The notes: generated from the letters alone by a model not told the origin. 15,818 nt of DNA from an uncultured Collinsella sp. (GCA_937934165.1 CALGZX010000144.1:1-15818), one strand, 5' to 3'. Shown: positions 7,322-15,650, counted from the stretch's first letter. Translations and numbers: made by a program.

Positions 7322-8257
7322 ATGGGAAATGATATTGGCGTATGCGTACTTCTCTCAGCTTATAAACCCGATCTTAAGTTTTTCGCGGAACAACTTGATT
7401 CGATAGATAAACAAACTTTTCCGCTTACGCTTCTAGTTAGAAATGACTGCCCTGAATCGGATTCATTAGAGCGGTTTATCCAAGCGCATATAACGAAAAA
7501 CGCCTATCGGTATTATCACGGTGATAATAATCTCGGTTATGTCAAATCGTTCGAGGCGCTGCTCTCCTTGGCGGAAGGGGATTACGTAGTACTTTGCGAT
7601 CAGGATGATATTTGGGAGCCTAATAGAGTTGAAGTTTCGCTCAACCATATGCTAGAAGAAGGCTCAATTCTAGATGTTTGTGATAGATCGGTAATTGACG
7701 AAAACGGAAATATTCTGGTAAAGAGTTATAGGAAAGCTCATCCTAATTCGCCGGAAGTTAATTGGTGCTCTGGAGAGGATATTACTGTACAGGCCGCAAG
7801 CGTATGTTACGGCATTGGTATGGCTCTCATGTTAGATGCGAGTGCGGCGAAGTCGATGATTCCCTTTCCGGAATCGACTGCACATGACTTGTGGTTGACA
7901 TTGGGTTGCAGTGAACTGGGGAAGTGCAGCTTTACTATGACTCCTTTGGTTAAGTATCGTCGACATGGTGGTAACGAAACTGGATTCCTTGCAGGTGTTT
8001 CTTCAAAAGATGATTGGTATTCGACAAGAGTTAAAAACAGGGTTGATACTGCTAGGCGATTTGCCGATAGATTTCCCGATTCACCGCATCTAAAGGAAAT
8101 ATTGGGGTTCGCTGAAGCAAGGGAGCGGCGCTCCATAATTGGTTTACTTAAATACCGACGAGCTTGCCCGTCTATCGCTAAAGCAGATATCATTATACGT
8201 CTTATGCCGAATTGGCTGTTTATTTTGATTTTAAAAGAACTTAAAGCTGCGAGATAG
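7322..8257 (+). CDS. Family 2 glycosyltransferase (rhamnosyltransferase-like)
   Basis: A soluble 311-residue GT-A glycosyltransferase. The N-terminus has the nucleotide-binding start VCVLLSAYKPDLKFFAEQLD and a DQDD metal/donor motif (residues 93-96, LCDQDDIWEP), followed by a C-terminal half ending in YRRHGGNETGF, typical of GT2 enzymes of cell-surface polysaccharide loci. It would add one sugar, possibly rhamnose, to a lipid-linked glycan on the inner face of the membrane; the sugar cannot be read from sequence. Start choice is uncertain. ATG 7322 matches where family members begin. TTG 7310 lies four bases after GGGAGG, and an in-frame ATG at 7292 has no ribosome site. It is the first gene of the assembly block, 44 bases before the flippase. 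Confidence 0.85.
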   Translation: MGNDIGVCVLLSAYKPDLKFFAEQLDSIDKQTFPLTLLVRNDCPESDSLERFIQAHITKNAYRYYHGDNNLGYVKSFEALLSLAEGDYVVLCDQDDIWEPNRVEVSLNHMLEEGSILDVCDRSVIDENGNILVKSYRKAHPNSPEVNWCSGEDITVQAASVCYGIGMALMLDASAAKSMIPFPESTAHDLWLTLGCSELGKCSFTMTPLVKYRRHGGNETGFLAGVSSKDDWYSTRVKNRVDTARRFADRFPDSPHLKEILGFAEARERRSIIGLLKYRRACPSIAKADIIIRLMPNWLFILILKELKAAR

Positions 8258-8301
8258 CTCCGTATCCTCATTTCGACAGGTTTAGAAGGGCGCTTATATT
8301 T

Positions 8302-9546
8302 GTGAAGGCCACAGAGAAGACTCTTTCGATTAAACATAATATGTTCTGGAATACCGTCGGTTCGTTGACTAATTTAGGCTGTCAGTGGCTTATCACCATT
8401 TTGGTCGTTCGGCTGTCTGATGGATATAGTGCTGCAGGCATTTATTCGCTGGCTATGTCTATTTTCAACATGTTTTCTCAATTAGCCCAATACAGGATGT
8501 ACACGGTGCAAATTGCAGATGTTGAAAGGAAAAACTCTGCTGGTGAATACCTGACTTTTCGTTTCTTTACTACTTTTATAGCGTTTGCAATGTTAGCCGT
8601 CTATTCCATTGCAACGTGTCGTATTGGTACGGTGCCCGCTATTCTTCTGTATGCTCTCTATAAAACCGCTGGCTTAGTCATTGATGTCATGCATGCTAAT
8701 GATCAGGTTGGTCATAGGATGGACTATATTGGGAAATCCCTCATAATGCAGGGCATCGGCTCTCTCCTTTCATTCATTCTTGTCTTTGGATTTTTTAATA
8801 GCCTCGAAGGTGCACTGTTGCTTATGACGGTAGTGACAATAGGCATCGGAGTTATTTACGATTATCCAAGATCAAATCGGATTTCTGCAATCAAGCTTGG
8901 AATTAGCCGAGCGAAGGTCAGAGCCTTCCTATGTAGCTGTTTGCCCATCGTTCTGGGCGGCATTGCTGCTTCTGCGGCGCCGAATATTCCCAGGCAGTAT
9001 TTATCTTATTCATTCGGAGATTCTGCTCTGGGTATTTATGCATCAGTTGCTGCACCTGTGGCAATTATCCAAATGGGTGCGACCTATATTTATAATCCTT
9101 TATTAGGTTATCTAGTAGAGCGTTACCATTCTAGAGAAAAGTCCTTTTTTTCGCTCATAGGTAAAATACTTGCTGGCATCTTTTTTGTCGGTGTCATATC
9201 TTCAGTTGCCCTTTTCTTTTTCGGTAAATTATTGCTGTCACTGTTTTATGGCGCTGGAATAGCTAAACATACCGATCTCCTTCAGCCTATGTTGGCTTGT
9301 GCCTTTTTGACTGGCATCGCTTGGTTTGTCAACGATTTGTTGGTTTCTCTTGATAATTACCGAGGGGTATTTGTTGGCAGCATGCTGTCCTTAATTAGTG
9401 CTGTCGCTGTTATGGCTCCTGCGCAAATGCTGTTTGGCTTAAATGGCCCTACTGTATCGGCGCTTATATCCAATGCCATTTGCCTTATTTATCAGTCTTC
9501 TGTTTTGGGGAAACAGACGCAACAATGGTTCGGGGAAAAGAGATAG
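8302..9546 (+). CDS. Oligosaccharide flippase (Wzx/polysaccharide_synt family)
   Basis: A 414-residue integral membrane protein with about 12 hydrophobic segments along its whole length. The beginning, FWNTVGSLTNLGCQWLITIL, is typical of Wzx-like flippases of the MOP superfamily, and the length is normal. It should turn lipid-linked repeat units made by the neighbouring glycosyltransferases to the outer face of the membrane. The start is GTG at 8302, with AGAAGGG about 11 bases upstream. An ATG 13 codons in (8341) is a weaker alternative because it would trim the polar N-terminus. The licD gene starts 4 bases after its stop, which indicates co-transcription. Confidence 0.88.
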   Translation: MKATEKTLSIKHNMFWNTVGSLTNLGCQWLITILVVRLSDGYSAAGIYSLAMSIFNMFSQLAQYRMYTVQIADVERKNSAGEYLTFRFFTTFIAFAMLAVYSIATCRIGTVPAILLYALYKTAGLVIDVMHANDQVGHRMDYIGKSLIMQGIGSLLSFILVFGFFNSLEGALLLMTVVTIGIGVIYDYPRSNRISAIKLGISRAKVRAFLCSCLPIVLGGIAASAAPNIPRQYLSYSFGDSALGIYASVAAPVAIIQMGATYIYNPLLGYLVERYHSREKSFFSLIGKILAGIFFVGVISSVALFFFGKLLLSLFYGAGIAKHTDLLQPMLACAFLTGIAWFVNDLLVSLDNYRGVFVGSMLSLISAVAVMAPAQMLFGLNGPTVSALISNAICLIYQSSVLGKQTQQWFGEKR

Positions 9547-9550
9547 GCCG

Positions 9551-10411
9551 ATGATGTCTAAAGCTCACGCGCTATTAAAGCTTCAAAACACTGAATTGGA
9601 TATCCTTCAGGTTGTCGCCGCATTCTGCTCTAAGCGCGGCATCAGGTGGTGGCTTGACGGTGGAACATGTTTAGGAGCAATGCGTCATAGGGGGTTTATC
9701 CCTTGGGATGATGATATAGATATCGGAATGATGCGTTCAGATTATGACCGCTTTTGCTCTTTAGCCGAGGGTGGGTTACCGGAAGGATATTCGCTCCATA
9801 CATCGCGGAATACTACTGGCTATGCTGCGATGTTTGCTAAGGTGTATCGCGATGGAACTCGCTTCGAGAATCAAGAGGCTCGAGAGGCTTCCAGTTCGAT
9901 GGGCATTTTTGTCGACATCTTTCCATATGACCAGCTCTATACAGATAAACGCCTTCGTGCAAAGCAAGTCCGAACTGCATCAATTGCACAGAAAAGAGCC
10001 TATTTATATCATTCTTCTTCCATTGTTGTCCCTCATAAAGGGTTCCTTGGTCAACTCGAGCAAATTGGTTGTTCTGCTATGCACGTGGTGGAACAACTGG
10101 TTTCTCGAGGCGCATGCTCTTACCAGGATTTGTTCGATTCCTGTATTGCCGACTCAAATACGGGTGAGGTCTCTGATTACTGTCTGACGTTAAGCTGGCC
10201 GAATATGGCGCCAGTGCCTATTTCAGAGATTTTCCCTCTGAGCAGTGCGGTTTTCGAAGGCAGTGAATTCCCTGTTCCTCGTATGACGGATAAATATCTT
10301 ACAACGATGTATGGCGATTGGAAAAAAATACCGTCACCGGATAATCGACATACCCATCTTCCGCTCTTGCTCGACTTTGGAGATGGGGAAGTCTGGACGG
10401 CACAGAATTAA
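9551..10411 (+). CDS. licD: LicD family phosphocholine transferase
   Basis: A 286-residue protein with the LicD signature near its start: WWLDGGTCLGAMRHRGFIPW (residues 33-52), continuing DDDIDIG (53-59), the metal-binding acidic cluster of this nucleotidyltransferase-fold family. LicD enzymes move phosphocholine from CDP-choline to a sugar of teichoic acid or another surface glycan. CDP-choline would come from the LicC-LicA fusion encoded upstream on the other strand. Two adjacent ATG codons (9551, 9554) can serve as start. A longer frame back to 9443 overlaps the flippase gene and is rejected, since the signature sits about 30 residues from 9551 as in known LicD proteins. It is placed between flippase and GT4 in a tight operon. 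Some LicD relatives transfer other phospho-alcohols, but licC-licA nearby favours choline. Confidence 0.9.
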   Translation: MMSKAHALLKLQNTELDILQVVAAFCSKRGIRWWLDGGTCLGAMRHRGFIPWDDDIDIGMMRSDYDRFCSLAEGGLPEGYSLHTSRNTTGYAAMFAKVYRDGTRFENQEAREASSSMGIFVDIFPYDQLYTDKRLRAKQVRTASIAQKRAYLYHSSSIVVPHKGFLGQLEQIGCSAMHVVEQLVSRGACSYQDLFDSCIADSNTGEVSDYCLTLSWPNMAPVPISEIFPLSSAVFEGSEFPVPRMTDKYLTTMYGDWKKIPSPDNRHTHLPLLLDFGDGEVWTAQN

Positions 10412-10444
10412 GGATATGACATCTATATCAGATGAGGTTATGTG

Positions 10445-11590
10445 ATGAGCTCCTCTATTTGTATTTTCACTCACCATTATCACCCGCAACTTAGTGGAAT
10501 TGGTAATTTTGTCGATGGTCTCGCTCACGCCTTGACTGCACGCGGCGATAGGGTGGTTATCGTTACTAATGATTCGATGCGCGTGGGAGTCGGTCATTCA
10601 GTCGAAAACGGCCTGGAGGTAATTCGTCTTCCTTGCATTCCGTTACTTGATGGAAGACTTCCTCTTCCCAAAAAAACCAGTGATTATTACCGACTCCTGC
10701 AAACCCTTGATGATTATGAGTGGAATGGTGTTCTGATAAACACGAGACTTTTCCCTCTCTCGCTCGAAGGGCTGAAGTTTGCTGCGGATCATAGTGCTAA
10801 GGCTGTTGTTCTCGACCACGGCTCAGCGTATCTCTCTTTCAATCAGCCATTTCTTGATTATTTTGTTCGCCGATATGAAGATTGGATTACTGATCGCGTA
10901 AAGTCGTTTGAACCTGATTTCTATGGGATTTCTTCTAAAAGTGTTGAATGGCTTCAGCACTTTAATATCACTGCAAAAGGCGTAATTTCAAACTCAATCA
11001 ATGCCTCATTCTATAGGAGTATTTCTTCGGGGAGAGATTTCCGATCTGAATTAGGTATCCCTCAGTCATCTTTGGTTGTAGCTTTTGTCGGGCGGCTTAT
11101 TCCTGAAAAGGGAATTTATTCAATTATTGAGGCGGCTCGCACAAAAGATATTACCAAGCGTGATATTTGTTTTGTTCTTGCAGGGGATGGTCCGCTGGCT
11201 AATGAGGTCAAGGAAGCTTGTTCGTCTAACTTGTTTTGGCTTGGGAGATGTAACACAGAGGATATTTCCTCCTTACTTCAGCAAGCAGATGTGCTTTGTC
11301 TTCCAACTCGTTCCGAAGGCTTTTCAACGGTACTTCTTGAAGCTTCAGCCTGCGGAACGCCTGCAGTGGTAACAGACGTGGGCGGGGCACGCGAGCTTAT
11401 CTTAGATGATAGCTTCGGCACAATAATTCGGTCCATGGCATCTGATGAGGTGGTTTCGGCATTATGCAGGCTTTTTGATGATCGAAAGCTGCTTTCTCTT
11501 CAGTCTCGAAACTCTAGGGCGCTTGTTGAAAATCGATATAACTGGGATGCCGCTGCTATGGATGTCGAGAAGGCGTTTTGTATTTGCTAA
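10445..11590 (+). CDS. Family 4 glycosyltransferase (GT-B)
   Basis: A 381-residue retaining glycosyltransferase. The N-terminal acceptor domain begins ICIFTHHYHPQLSGIGNFVD, with the Gly-rich loop of GT4 enzymes. The C-terminal donor domain has FVGRLIPEKG (from about residue 214), VLAGDGP, and the E-x7-E motif EGFSTVLLE (Glu291, Glu299), followed by ACGTPAVVTDVGGARELI, which binds the nucleotide sugar. It would add a sugar to the lipid-linked unit in the cytoplasm. ATG 10445 is preferred because TGAGG lies seven bases upstream; a GTG directly before it (10442) is too close. It follows licD by 33 bases. Donor and acceptor are unknown. Confidence 0.88.
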   Translation: MSSSICIFTHHYHPQLSGIGNFVDGLAHALTARGDRVVIVTNDSMRVGVGHSVENGLEVIRLPCIPLLDGRLPLPKKTSDYYRLLQTLDDYEWNGVLINTRLFPLSLEGLKFAADHSAKAVVLDHGSAYLSFNQPFLDYFVRRYEDWITDRVKSFEPDFYGISSKSVEWLQHFNITAKGVISNSINASFYRSISSGRDFRSELGIPQSSLVVAFVGRLIPEKGIYSIIEAARTKDITKRDICFVLAGDGPLANEVKEACSSNLFWLGRCNTEDISSLLQQADVLCLPTRSEGFSTVLLEASACGTPAVVTDVGGARELILDDSFGTIIRSMASDEVVSALCRLFDDRKLLSLQSRNSRALVENRYNWDAAAMDVEKAFCIC

Positions 11591-11702
11591 GTGATACTTG
11601 GCTGGCTTTTGCTTAGCTTTTGAGTGAAGTTGGATTTGAGATACGAATTTGTTATTGTCGACTTACCCTATTCGATTTTGTCTTTAGTTGGAGATGCACG
11701 TT

Positions 11703-13679
11703 TTGAATAATCCTGCAATTAAGAAAAGCGAGTACGCGCTTGCCATCTTTGGGCTGGGACTTCTTTTATTAGCTGTTGCGACATCATTGCACTATAAGAA
11801 TTTAAATCTATTCATTCTTGAACTCTTTTGCGATGTCATTGCTGTTGCGTGCTTATATTTGCAACCGAAATCACAGTCGGGTGGTGACGCTATTCGTCAG
11901 ATAACCGTCCTCGTCGCGTCCAGCATTCTCAGCAGCTTTCTGCTAGTTTTAATCATATTGACTGGTGCGAAGACGTTTGGCCCCTTCGATCTTGACGCAT
12001 GGAATATCGCAAGTCTTGTTATATGCTTTCATTTAGTTTTAGCGTTTCAAGGCATTGAGCTTTGCTATGGCCTGGTGAAGAGCTTTGTAGCCTCGGTTAA
12101 GAAAACTGATACTAAGAAGTGTTTCTTTTTTTTGACGGTTTCTGTTGGCTTTGCTGTTTTAATCGCTTTTATTGGCATTCCGCTCGATAAGTCAAAGACG
12201 GTGTTGTTCGCGTCTGCTTTGCCCATTACTGTTTTGATCGGGTTGATTGCTATTAATGGGGGCACTTCTTATCTGAAGCCCGAACTGTTCGCTTTCGCAT
12301 GCATTGTCTCGGTCGGTCTATCCGTAATTATTTGCTTCCCCGTTACAAATTTTCTGACATGGGATGATGAGGTCCACTATGGAAATGCAAATAGTGTTTC
12401 CTACCTCACAAATGCTGAAATAACAAATTCTGACCGAATGATAGTCGAACAGTTTTATAGGGGGGACGGCTTTAGTTTGGATGCATCTTTGGGTAAGTAC
12501 CCAATAGATGAAACAAGAGAGTTTAACCGTGGCTCTGTTGAGCAATTAGTCAGAGAGGCCGATAAAAATAATATAGCTGAAGGTATCGAACGTGTTAATT
12601 GTTTTGATAGTGTGGCTCTTTCTAAAATTGCCTATATTCCTTCATCTATCGGCCTTTGTTTGGGTCGCTTGCTTCATCTCCCATTTTCTATCAAATTTGC
12701 ATTGGGAAAATTATTTAATTTACTTGCGTATGCAGTTATCTGCGGAATCGCAATTCGTATAGCCCCTTGCAGAAAATGTCTTTTCACTTGTATTGCGTTG
12801 TTCCCGTCTGCCGTGTTAATGGCAGCCAGTTACTCGTATGATCCCTGTGTGATATCGTTCAGTTTGCTAGGAACAGCTCTTTTGTTGAAGATGCTTGTTT
12901 CTGAAGAGGATATTTCTGCAAAAACATTCTTCGGATTTCTATTATCTTTTGCAATCGGATTTGCAGCTAAAGCGATTTATTTTCCCTTATTCGGACTTGC
13001 GCTTTTAATTCCTGCAGATAAATATACTTCGAGCAAGCAAAGACGTATCTTGATTGGAGCTGCACTATTCGTTTGCGCCATAATGATTTTATCTTTCTTG
13101 ACGCCATATTTCTCTTCTGTCGTAAATAACATTTCTGATGCACGTGGTGGCTCCGAAGTCTCTACGGCTGGTCAAACGACGGGAGTGCTTGCAAATCCAG
13201 TTGGAACTATAGTTGTAATCTCGAATTTCGTTTTTGGATCGATGCTGACCCCGGCGTTTCTCAATTCAATATCAACGAATATGGCTTATCTTGGGGACGT
13301 GTCCAATCTGTTCCCATGGCTTTCATATCTTCCCATCGTGTTGTTTGAGGCTATATGCATTATTGATAATGAAAAAGTTACTAAATTTAAGTTTAGCCGT
13401 TTCGGGATTGTTTGGACTCTATTCCTGGTTCTTGCTACTTGCTATTTAGTTGCTTTGGCTCTATACATCGCCTTTACAGGAGTTGGAAGCCAGACAGTTG
13501 CGGGTGTTCAGGCGCGATACCTCATACCTTTGTTAATACCTTTCGCCTGTCTTTTGCTCAGGTTTCCTATTTACTGCGACGAGGAAGAGAAGACTAAATG
13601 TACAGCCTTTATGCTCGGGATTCCATTTGGGCTGCTGTATTTTGTGTTTTTCGAGCTTTTGTATATCCGATTTTTCTAA
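11703..13679 (+). CDS. DUF2142 multi-pass membrane protein, GT-C glycosyltransferase-like
   Basis: A membrane protein of about 658 residues with around a dozen hydrophobic segments. Features of DUF2142 are visible: an acidic pair after a transmembrane helix in a large outer loop (TWDDEVHYGN, Asp221-Asp222-Glu223), the central stretch YIPSSIGLCLGRLL, then FPSAVLMAASYSYDP, and near the C-terminus GVQARYLIPLLIP. Such proteins resemble GT-C enzymes, which use polyprenyl-phosphate sugars outside the membrane, so it may decorate the exported glycan using the donor made by the downstream DPM1-like gene. This is inference. The start is uncertain. TTG 11703 lies nine bases after TTGGAG, while ATG 11694 overlaps that site and TTG 11688 lies within it. 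The gap to the GT4 gene is 112 bases with no clear terminator. Confidence 0.82.
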   Translation: MNNPAIKKSEYALAIFGLGLLLLAVATSLHYKNLNLFILELFCDVIAVACLYLQPKSQSGGDAIRQITVLVASSILSSFLLVLIILTGAKTFGPFDLDAWNIASLVICFHLVLAFQGIELCYGLVKSFVASVKKTDTKKCFFFLTVSVGFAVLIAFIGIPLDKSKTVLFASALPITVLIGLIAINGGTSYLKPELFAFACIVSVGLSVIICFPVTNFLTWDDEVHYGNANSVSYLTNAEITNSDRMIVEQFYRGDGFSLDASLGKYPIDETREFNRGSVEQLVREADKNNIAEGIERVNCFDSVALSKIAYIPSSIGLCLGRLLHLPFSIKFALGKLFNLLAYAVICGIAIRIAPCRKCLFTCIALFPSAVLMAASYSYDPCVISFSLLGTALLLKMLVSEEDISAKTFFGFLLSFAIGFAAKAIYFPLFGLALLIPADKYTSSKQRRILIGAALFVCAIMILSFLTPYFSSVVNNISDARGGSEVSTAGQTTGVLANPVGTIVVISNFVFGSMLTPAFLNSISTNMAYLGDVSNLFPWLSYLPIVLFEAICIIDNEKVTKFKFSRFGIVWTLFLVLATCYLVALALYIAFTGVGSQTVAGVQARYLIPLLIPFACLLLRFPIYCDEEEKTKCTAFMLGIPFGLLYFVFFELLYIRFF

Positions 13680-13988
13680 ACTAGCGCTATAAGTCATGGC
13701 TATAGTAAGAGGGGATAATAGTTGGATTAGATTGGTTCGAATGGGACGGCGTTGAGGACTCAGGACATGCGTTCCGCATTTGAGACAGAGGTGCACGGGG
13801 CCCTTACCCTGCTATGATGGGTGTGGACTCCGTGTGGGCCCCAGTTAAGCAAGCTAAATATCTAAGCTTGAGATGTAACTTCGCGATGGCTAGTCAGGAT
13901 ACTGTAAACTTAAGTTTGAGTTAAACTGTGCGTTGGGCTGTAAGAGTCGCAATTTCTTCAAGCGTCGCTAAGAGCCAACTTTTTTGGA
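13680..13988. other. Gene-free stretch with structured elements, before the DPM1-like gene
   Basis: I see no convincing gene in these 309 bases. They hold the GC-rich inverted-repeat block at 13791-13842, a small hairpin CAAGCT - 9 bases - AGCTTG (13850-13870), and the perfect 12-base palindrome AAACTTAAGTTT shortly before 13920. It probably serves as a regulated leader for the GT2-DUF2304 pair. Confidence 0.5.
13791..13842 (+). promoter_or_regulatory. Promoter-like block inside a GC-rich inverted repeat (copy A)
   Basis: An extended -10 box, TGC-TATGAT (13810-13818), lies between GGGGCCC (13797-13803) and GGGCCCC (13836-13842), with an inner ACCC/GGGT pairing around it. No T-tract follows, so it is not an ordinary terminator. 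A transcript from here would have a leader of about 165 bases before 13989. A related block recurs at 15161-15212. Confidence 0.4.
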
Positions 13989-14735
13989 ATGGATGAATCT
14001 CGATTGTCTCTTGCTGCAACAACATGTTCAAAAGGATATCCGCGTGTTCTCGTAATAATCCCTGCCTATAACGAACAGGAGTGCATTCTCGATACCGTTG
14101 CGTCTATAAAAGCTGCGGGATATGACTATGTTGTAATCAACGACGGGTCACAAGATGGAACGCTTGAGCTTTGTCGAGAGCATGGTGTCAACATATTGGA
14201 CCTGCCACAGAACCTTGGTATCGGTGGAGCGGTCCAAGCGGGCCATAAGTATGCTCAGAGATTTGGCTATGATATTGACATTCAGGTTGACGGCGATGGC
14301 CAGCATGATCCTTCTTATGTTCCTGAGCTTGTAAAGCTGATTGAGGGTGGGGCGAGCCTGGCGATAGGCTCTCGATTTCTGGTTGAGACTGATGGTTTTC
14401 AGTCAACTTTTATGCGTCGCGTTGGAATCAGGTGGCTTTCATTTTTGCTCGAGCTGCTTACGGGTAAGGTGGTCACCGATCCCACTTCTGGTTTTAGGGC
14501 ATGCAATAAAGATGCTATCGACCTGTTCTGCAAGAGTTATCCTGATGACTACCCGGAGCCAGAGTCGATTGCTTTGGCTATGAAGCTTGGTCTTCCCGTT
14601 ATGGAGGCGCCTGTAAAGATGAATGAACGCCAAGGCGGACGTTCGTCCATCGGGGGCTTCTCTTCCGTCTACTACATGATCAAGGTCACGTTAGCCATTG
14701 TTCTTGTGTGCTGGGTTCATAGGGGAGATAAATAA
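13989..14735 (+). CDS. DPM1-like family 2 glycosyltransferase (polyprenyl-phosphate sugar synthase)
   Basis: A 248-residue GT2 with VLVIIPAYNEQECILDTVAS (residues 20-39), NDGSQDGT (51-58), the DGDGQHDP metal/acceptor motif (101-108) and TDPTSGFRACN. The C-terminus ends in one hydrophobic helix (YYMIKVTLAIVLVCWV). This is the layout of dolichol-phosphate-mannose synthase-like bacterial enzymes, which load a sugar onto undecaprenyl phosphate at the inner membrane face. Its stop overlaps the start of the DUF2304 gene by one base, which indicates translational coupling with the partner usually found beside it. The start ATG has only a weak ribosome site (TTTTTTGGA), and a long structured leader precedes it. 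The lipid-linked sugar could feed the DUF2142 protein upstream. Confidence 0.88.
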   Translation: MDESRLSLAATTCSKGYPRVLVIIPAYNEQECILDTVASIKAAGYDYVVINDGSQDGTLELCREHGVNILDLPQNLGIGGAVQAGHKYAQRFGYDIDIQVDGDGQHDPSYVPELVKLIEGGASLAIGSRFLVETDGFQSTFMRRVGIRWLSFLLELLTGKVVTDPTSGFRACNKDAIDLFCKSYPDDYPEPESIALAMKLGLPVMEAPVKMNERQGGRSSIGGFSSVYYMIKVTLAIVLVCWVHRGDK

Positions 14736-15088
14736 TGAATCTAATTTTGAGGATTGGTGCGGCCCTCTTTTTCGGCGGCTTTCTCGTCTATGTTTTGCGG
14801 CTCGTGTCCAACGGAAAGATGCTTCTTAAGTACTCTCTGTTGTGGATTTTGATGTGTATGGCGGCCTTGATTTGTGATATATGTCCTCAAATTATTTATA
14901 GTTGTTCAACAGCTATTGGGTTTGTCAACCCAGCCAATTTCCTTTTTTTGGGTGCAATCGTGCTGTTGCTTGCAATCTCTCTGTCTCTTAGCGTTGCCGT
15001 GAGTCGTCATGTTTTGGCGATTAAAAACCTTACTCATAGGATTGCCCTACTCGAAAAGGAACTTGAGAAATGGTCTAATCATGAATGA
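14735..15088 (+). CDS. DUF2304 membrane protein
   Basis: A 117-residue protein with three hydrophobic helices (about 4-22, 32-52 and 68-92) and a charged, helical C-terminus (IALLEKELEKWSNHE). This size and layout are typical of DUF2304, a family almost always next to a DPM1-like glycosyltransferase; its role may be to help anchor that enzyme or move the polyprenyl-phosphate sugar across the membrane. The ATG overlaps the preceding stop by one base, and AGGGGAG lies seven bases before it, so translation is coupled. Family assignment rests on length, topology and neighbour. Confidence 0.82.
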   Translation: MNLILRIGAALFFGGFLVYVLRLVSNGKMLLKYSLLWILMCMAALICDICPQIIYSCSTAIGFVNPANFLFLGAIVLLLAISLSLSVAVSRHVLAIKNLTHRIALLEKELEKWSNHE

Positions 15089-15160
15089 GCTCAATACGAT
15101 GGTTTGATTCAGTTCCTTCGGCTATTCCTCATTAAGTCTCCCAGGGTGGTTGTCAATCTA

Positions 15161-15212
15161 GTGCCGGAGCCCAGGGACCGTTATGCTCGAGTGGTCCCGG
15201 TGGTGGGGGCTC
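15161..15212 (+). promoter_or_regulatory. Promoter-like block inside a GC-rich inverted repeat (copy B)
   Basis: Nested inverted repeats GAGCCC (15167-15172)/GGGCTC (15207-15212) and GGGACC (15174-15179)/GGTCCC (15193-15198) enclose TATGCT (15182-15187). The layout and several words (GTGC at the start, a TATG box 21-22 bases later, a GGGC-type arm 23-24 bases after the box start) match copy A at 13791. There is no T-tract. Confidence 0.35.
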
Positions 15213-15363
15213 GCTCTTGAGTCAAAAGTCCTTTCATTATCGAACTGCCTGAGCAATATTCTTTCCGAAGCATAATTTGACTGGGGTGTTTCGCTGTAAA
15301 TCGTCATCTGGATGGACAGCGGTGACGAGGTCCTTGGTCCGATTGTTAAATCGTCTCAGCCGT

Positions 15364-15369
15364 TATAAT
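15364..15369 (+). promoter_or_regulatory. -10 box upstream of the acyltransferase fragment
   Basis: Perfect TATAAT lies 70 bases before the ATG at 15439. The best -35 candidate, TTGTTA (15343-15348), is at a short 15-base spacing, so strength is uncertain. Confidence 0.4.
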
Positions 15370-15438
15370 TCACCACTACTGTACGCCAATTGGCTTGTAT
15401 CGATGCATAGAGTCAACTTAAGCCAGCCGGAGAACTCC

Positions 15439-15582
15439 ATGGCAAAAGAACGTAATTCCATTGTCGAGCTTTTTTGGTTAATCTCAATGTGGTGTGTATT
15501 TGCGCATCATTTTGTAATACATAATGCAGATGATATATCGGTTTTTGCTAGTCCTTTAACCCGTTTAATTTTTAAGTGTTAG
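15439..15582 (+). pseudogene. Truncated acyltransferase-3 (OatA-like) N-terminal fragment
   Basis: Forty-seven codons starting MAKERNSIVELFWLISMWCV and continuing FAHHFVIHN. This is the characteristic first transmembrane helix of acyltransferase-3 membrane proteins, in which RNS/RNxxxE and a following HH pair are conserved; these enzymes O-acetylate surface sugars or peptidoglycan. Complete proteins have about 330-600 residues, so about 90% is missing. The start is convincing (GGAG six bases before ATG). After Lys-Cys-stop at 15582 no other frame continues the family, so this is a deletion or junction, not a single frameshift. It was probably once the glycan-modifying last gene of this locus. 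Confidence 0.7.
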
Positions 15583-15593
15583 CGCCGGAATAA

Positions 15594-15650
15594 TTTAGCC
15601 AAATATAGTCGGCCGAGATTGACCAATCCCGGCCGACCCATTTTAGCCAA
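15594..15650. terminator. Hairpin with flanking direct repeats between the convergent gene ends
   Basis: Arms 15608-15620 and 15625-15637 (core GTCGGCCG / CGGCCGAC) form a 13-base stem with one mismatch and a 4-base loop. A short T-run (CATTTT) follows on the plus strand. The 9-base direct repeat TTTAGCCAA lies on both sides (15594-15602 and 15642-15650). It is best read as a terminator for the minus-strand gene ending at 15684, possibly acting in both directions. Confidence 0.55.

Larger units (their letters stand above)
15089..15438. other. Gene-free stretch before the acyltransferase fragment
   Basis: No gene is supported in these 350 bases. The first part holds the GC-rich inverted-repeat block at 15161-15212. 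The last 80 bases hold a perfect TATAAT box. A short frame starting at about 15277 overlaps the acyltransferase fragment in its own frame but has no family signal before the ATG at 15439. Confidence 0.5.

Noticed and set aside
9443..9550. Extended start of licD inside the flippase gene
   Set aside because: The LicD signature sits at the usual distance from ATG 9551, and the extension is the flippase sequence read in another frame.
13797..13842. Invertible promoter flanked by recombinase sites
   Set aside because: The inverted arms are only 7 bases, far shorter than known invertible capsule promoters, and no invertase gene is in the window; an RNA or protein-binding structure is simpler.
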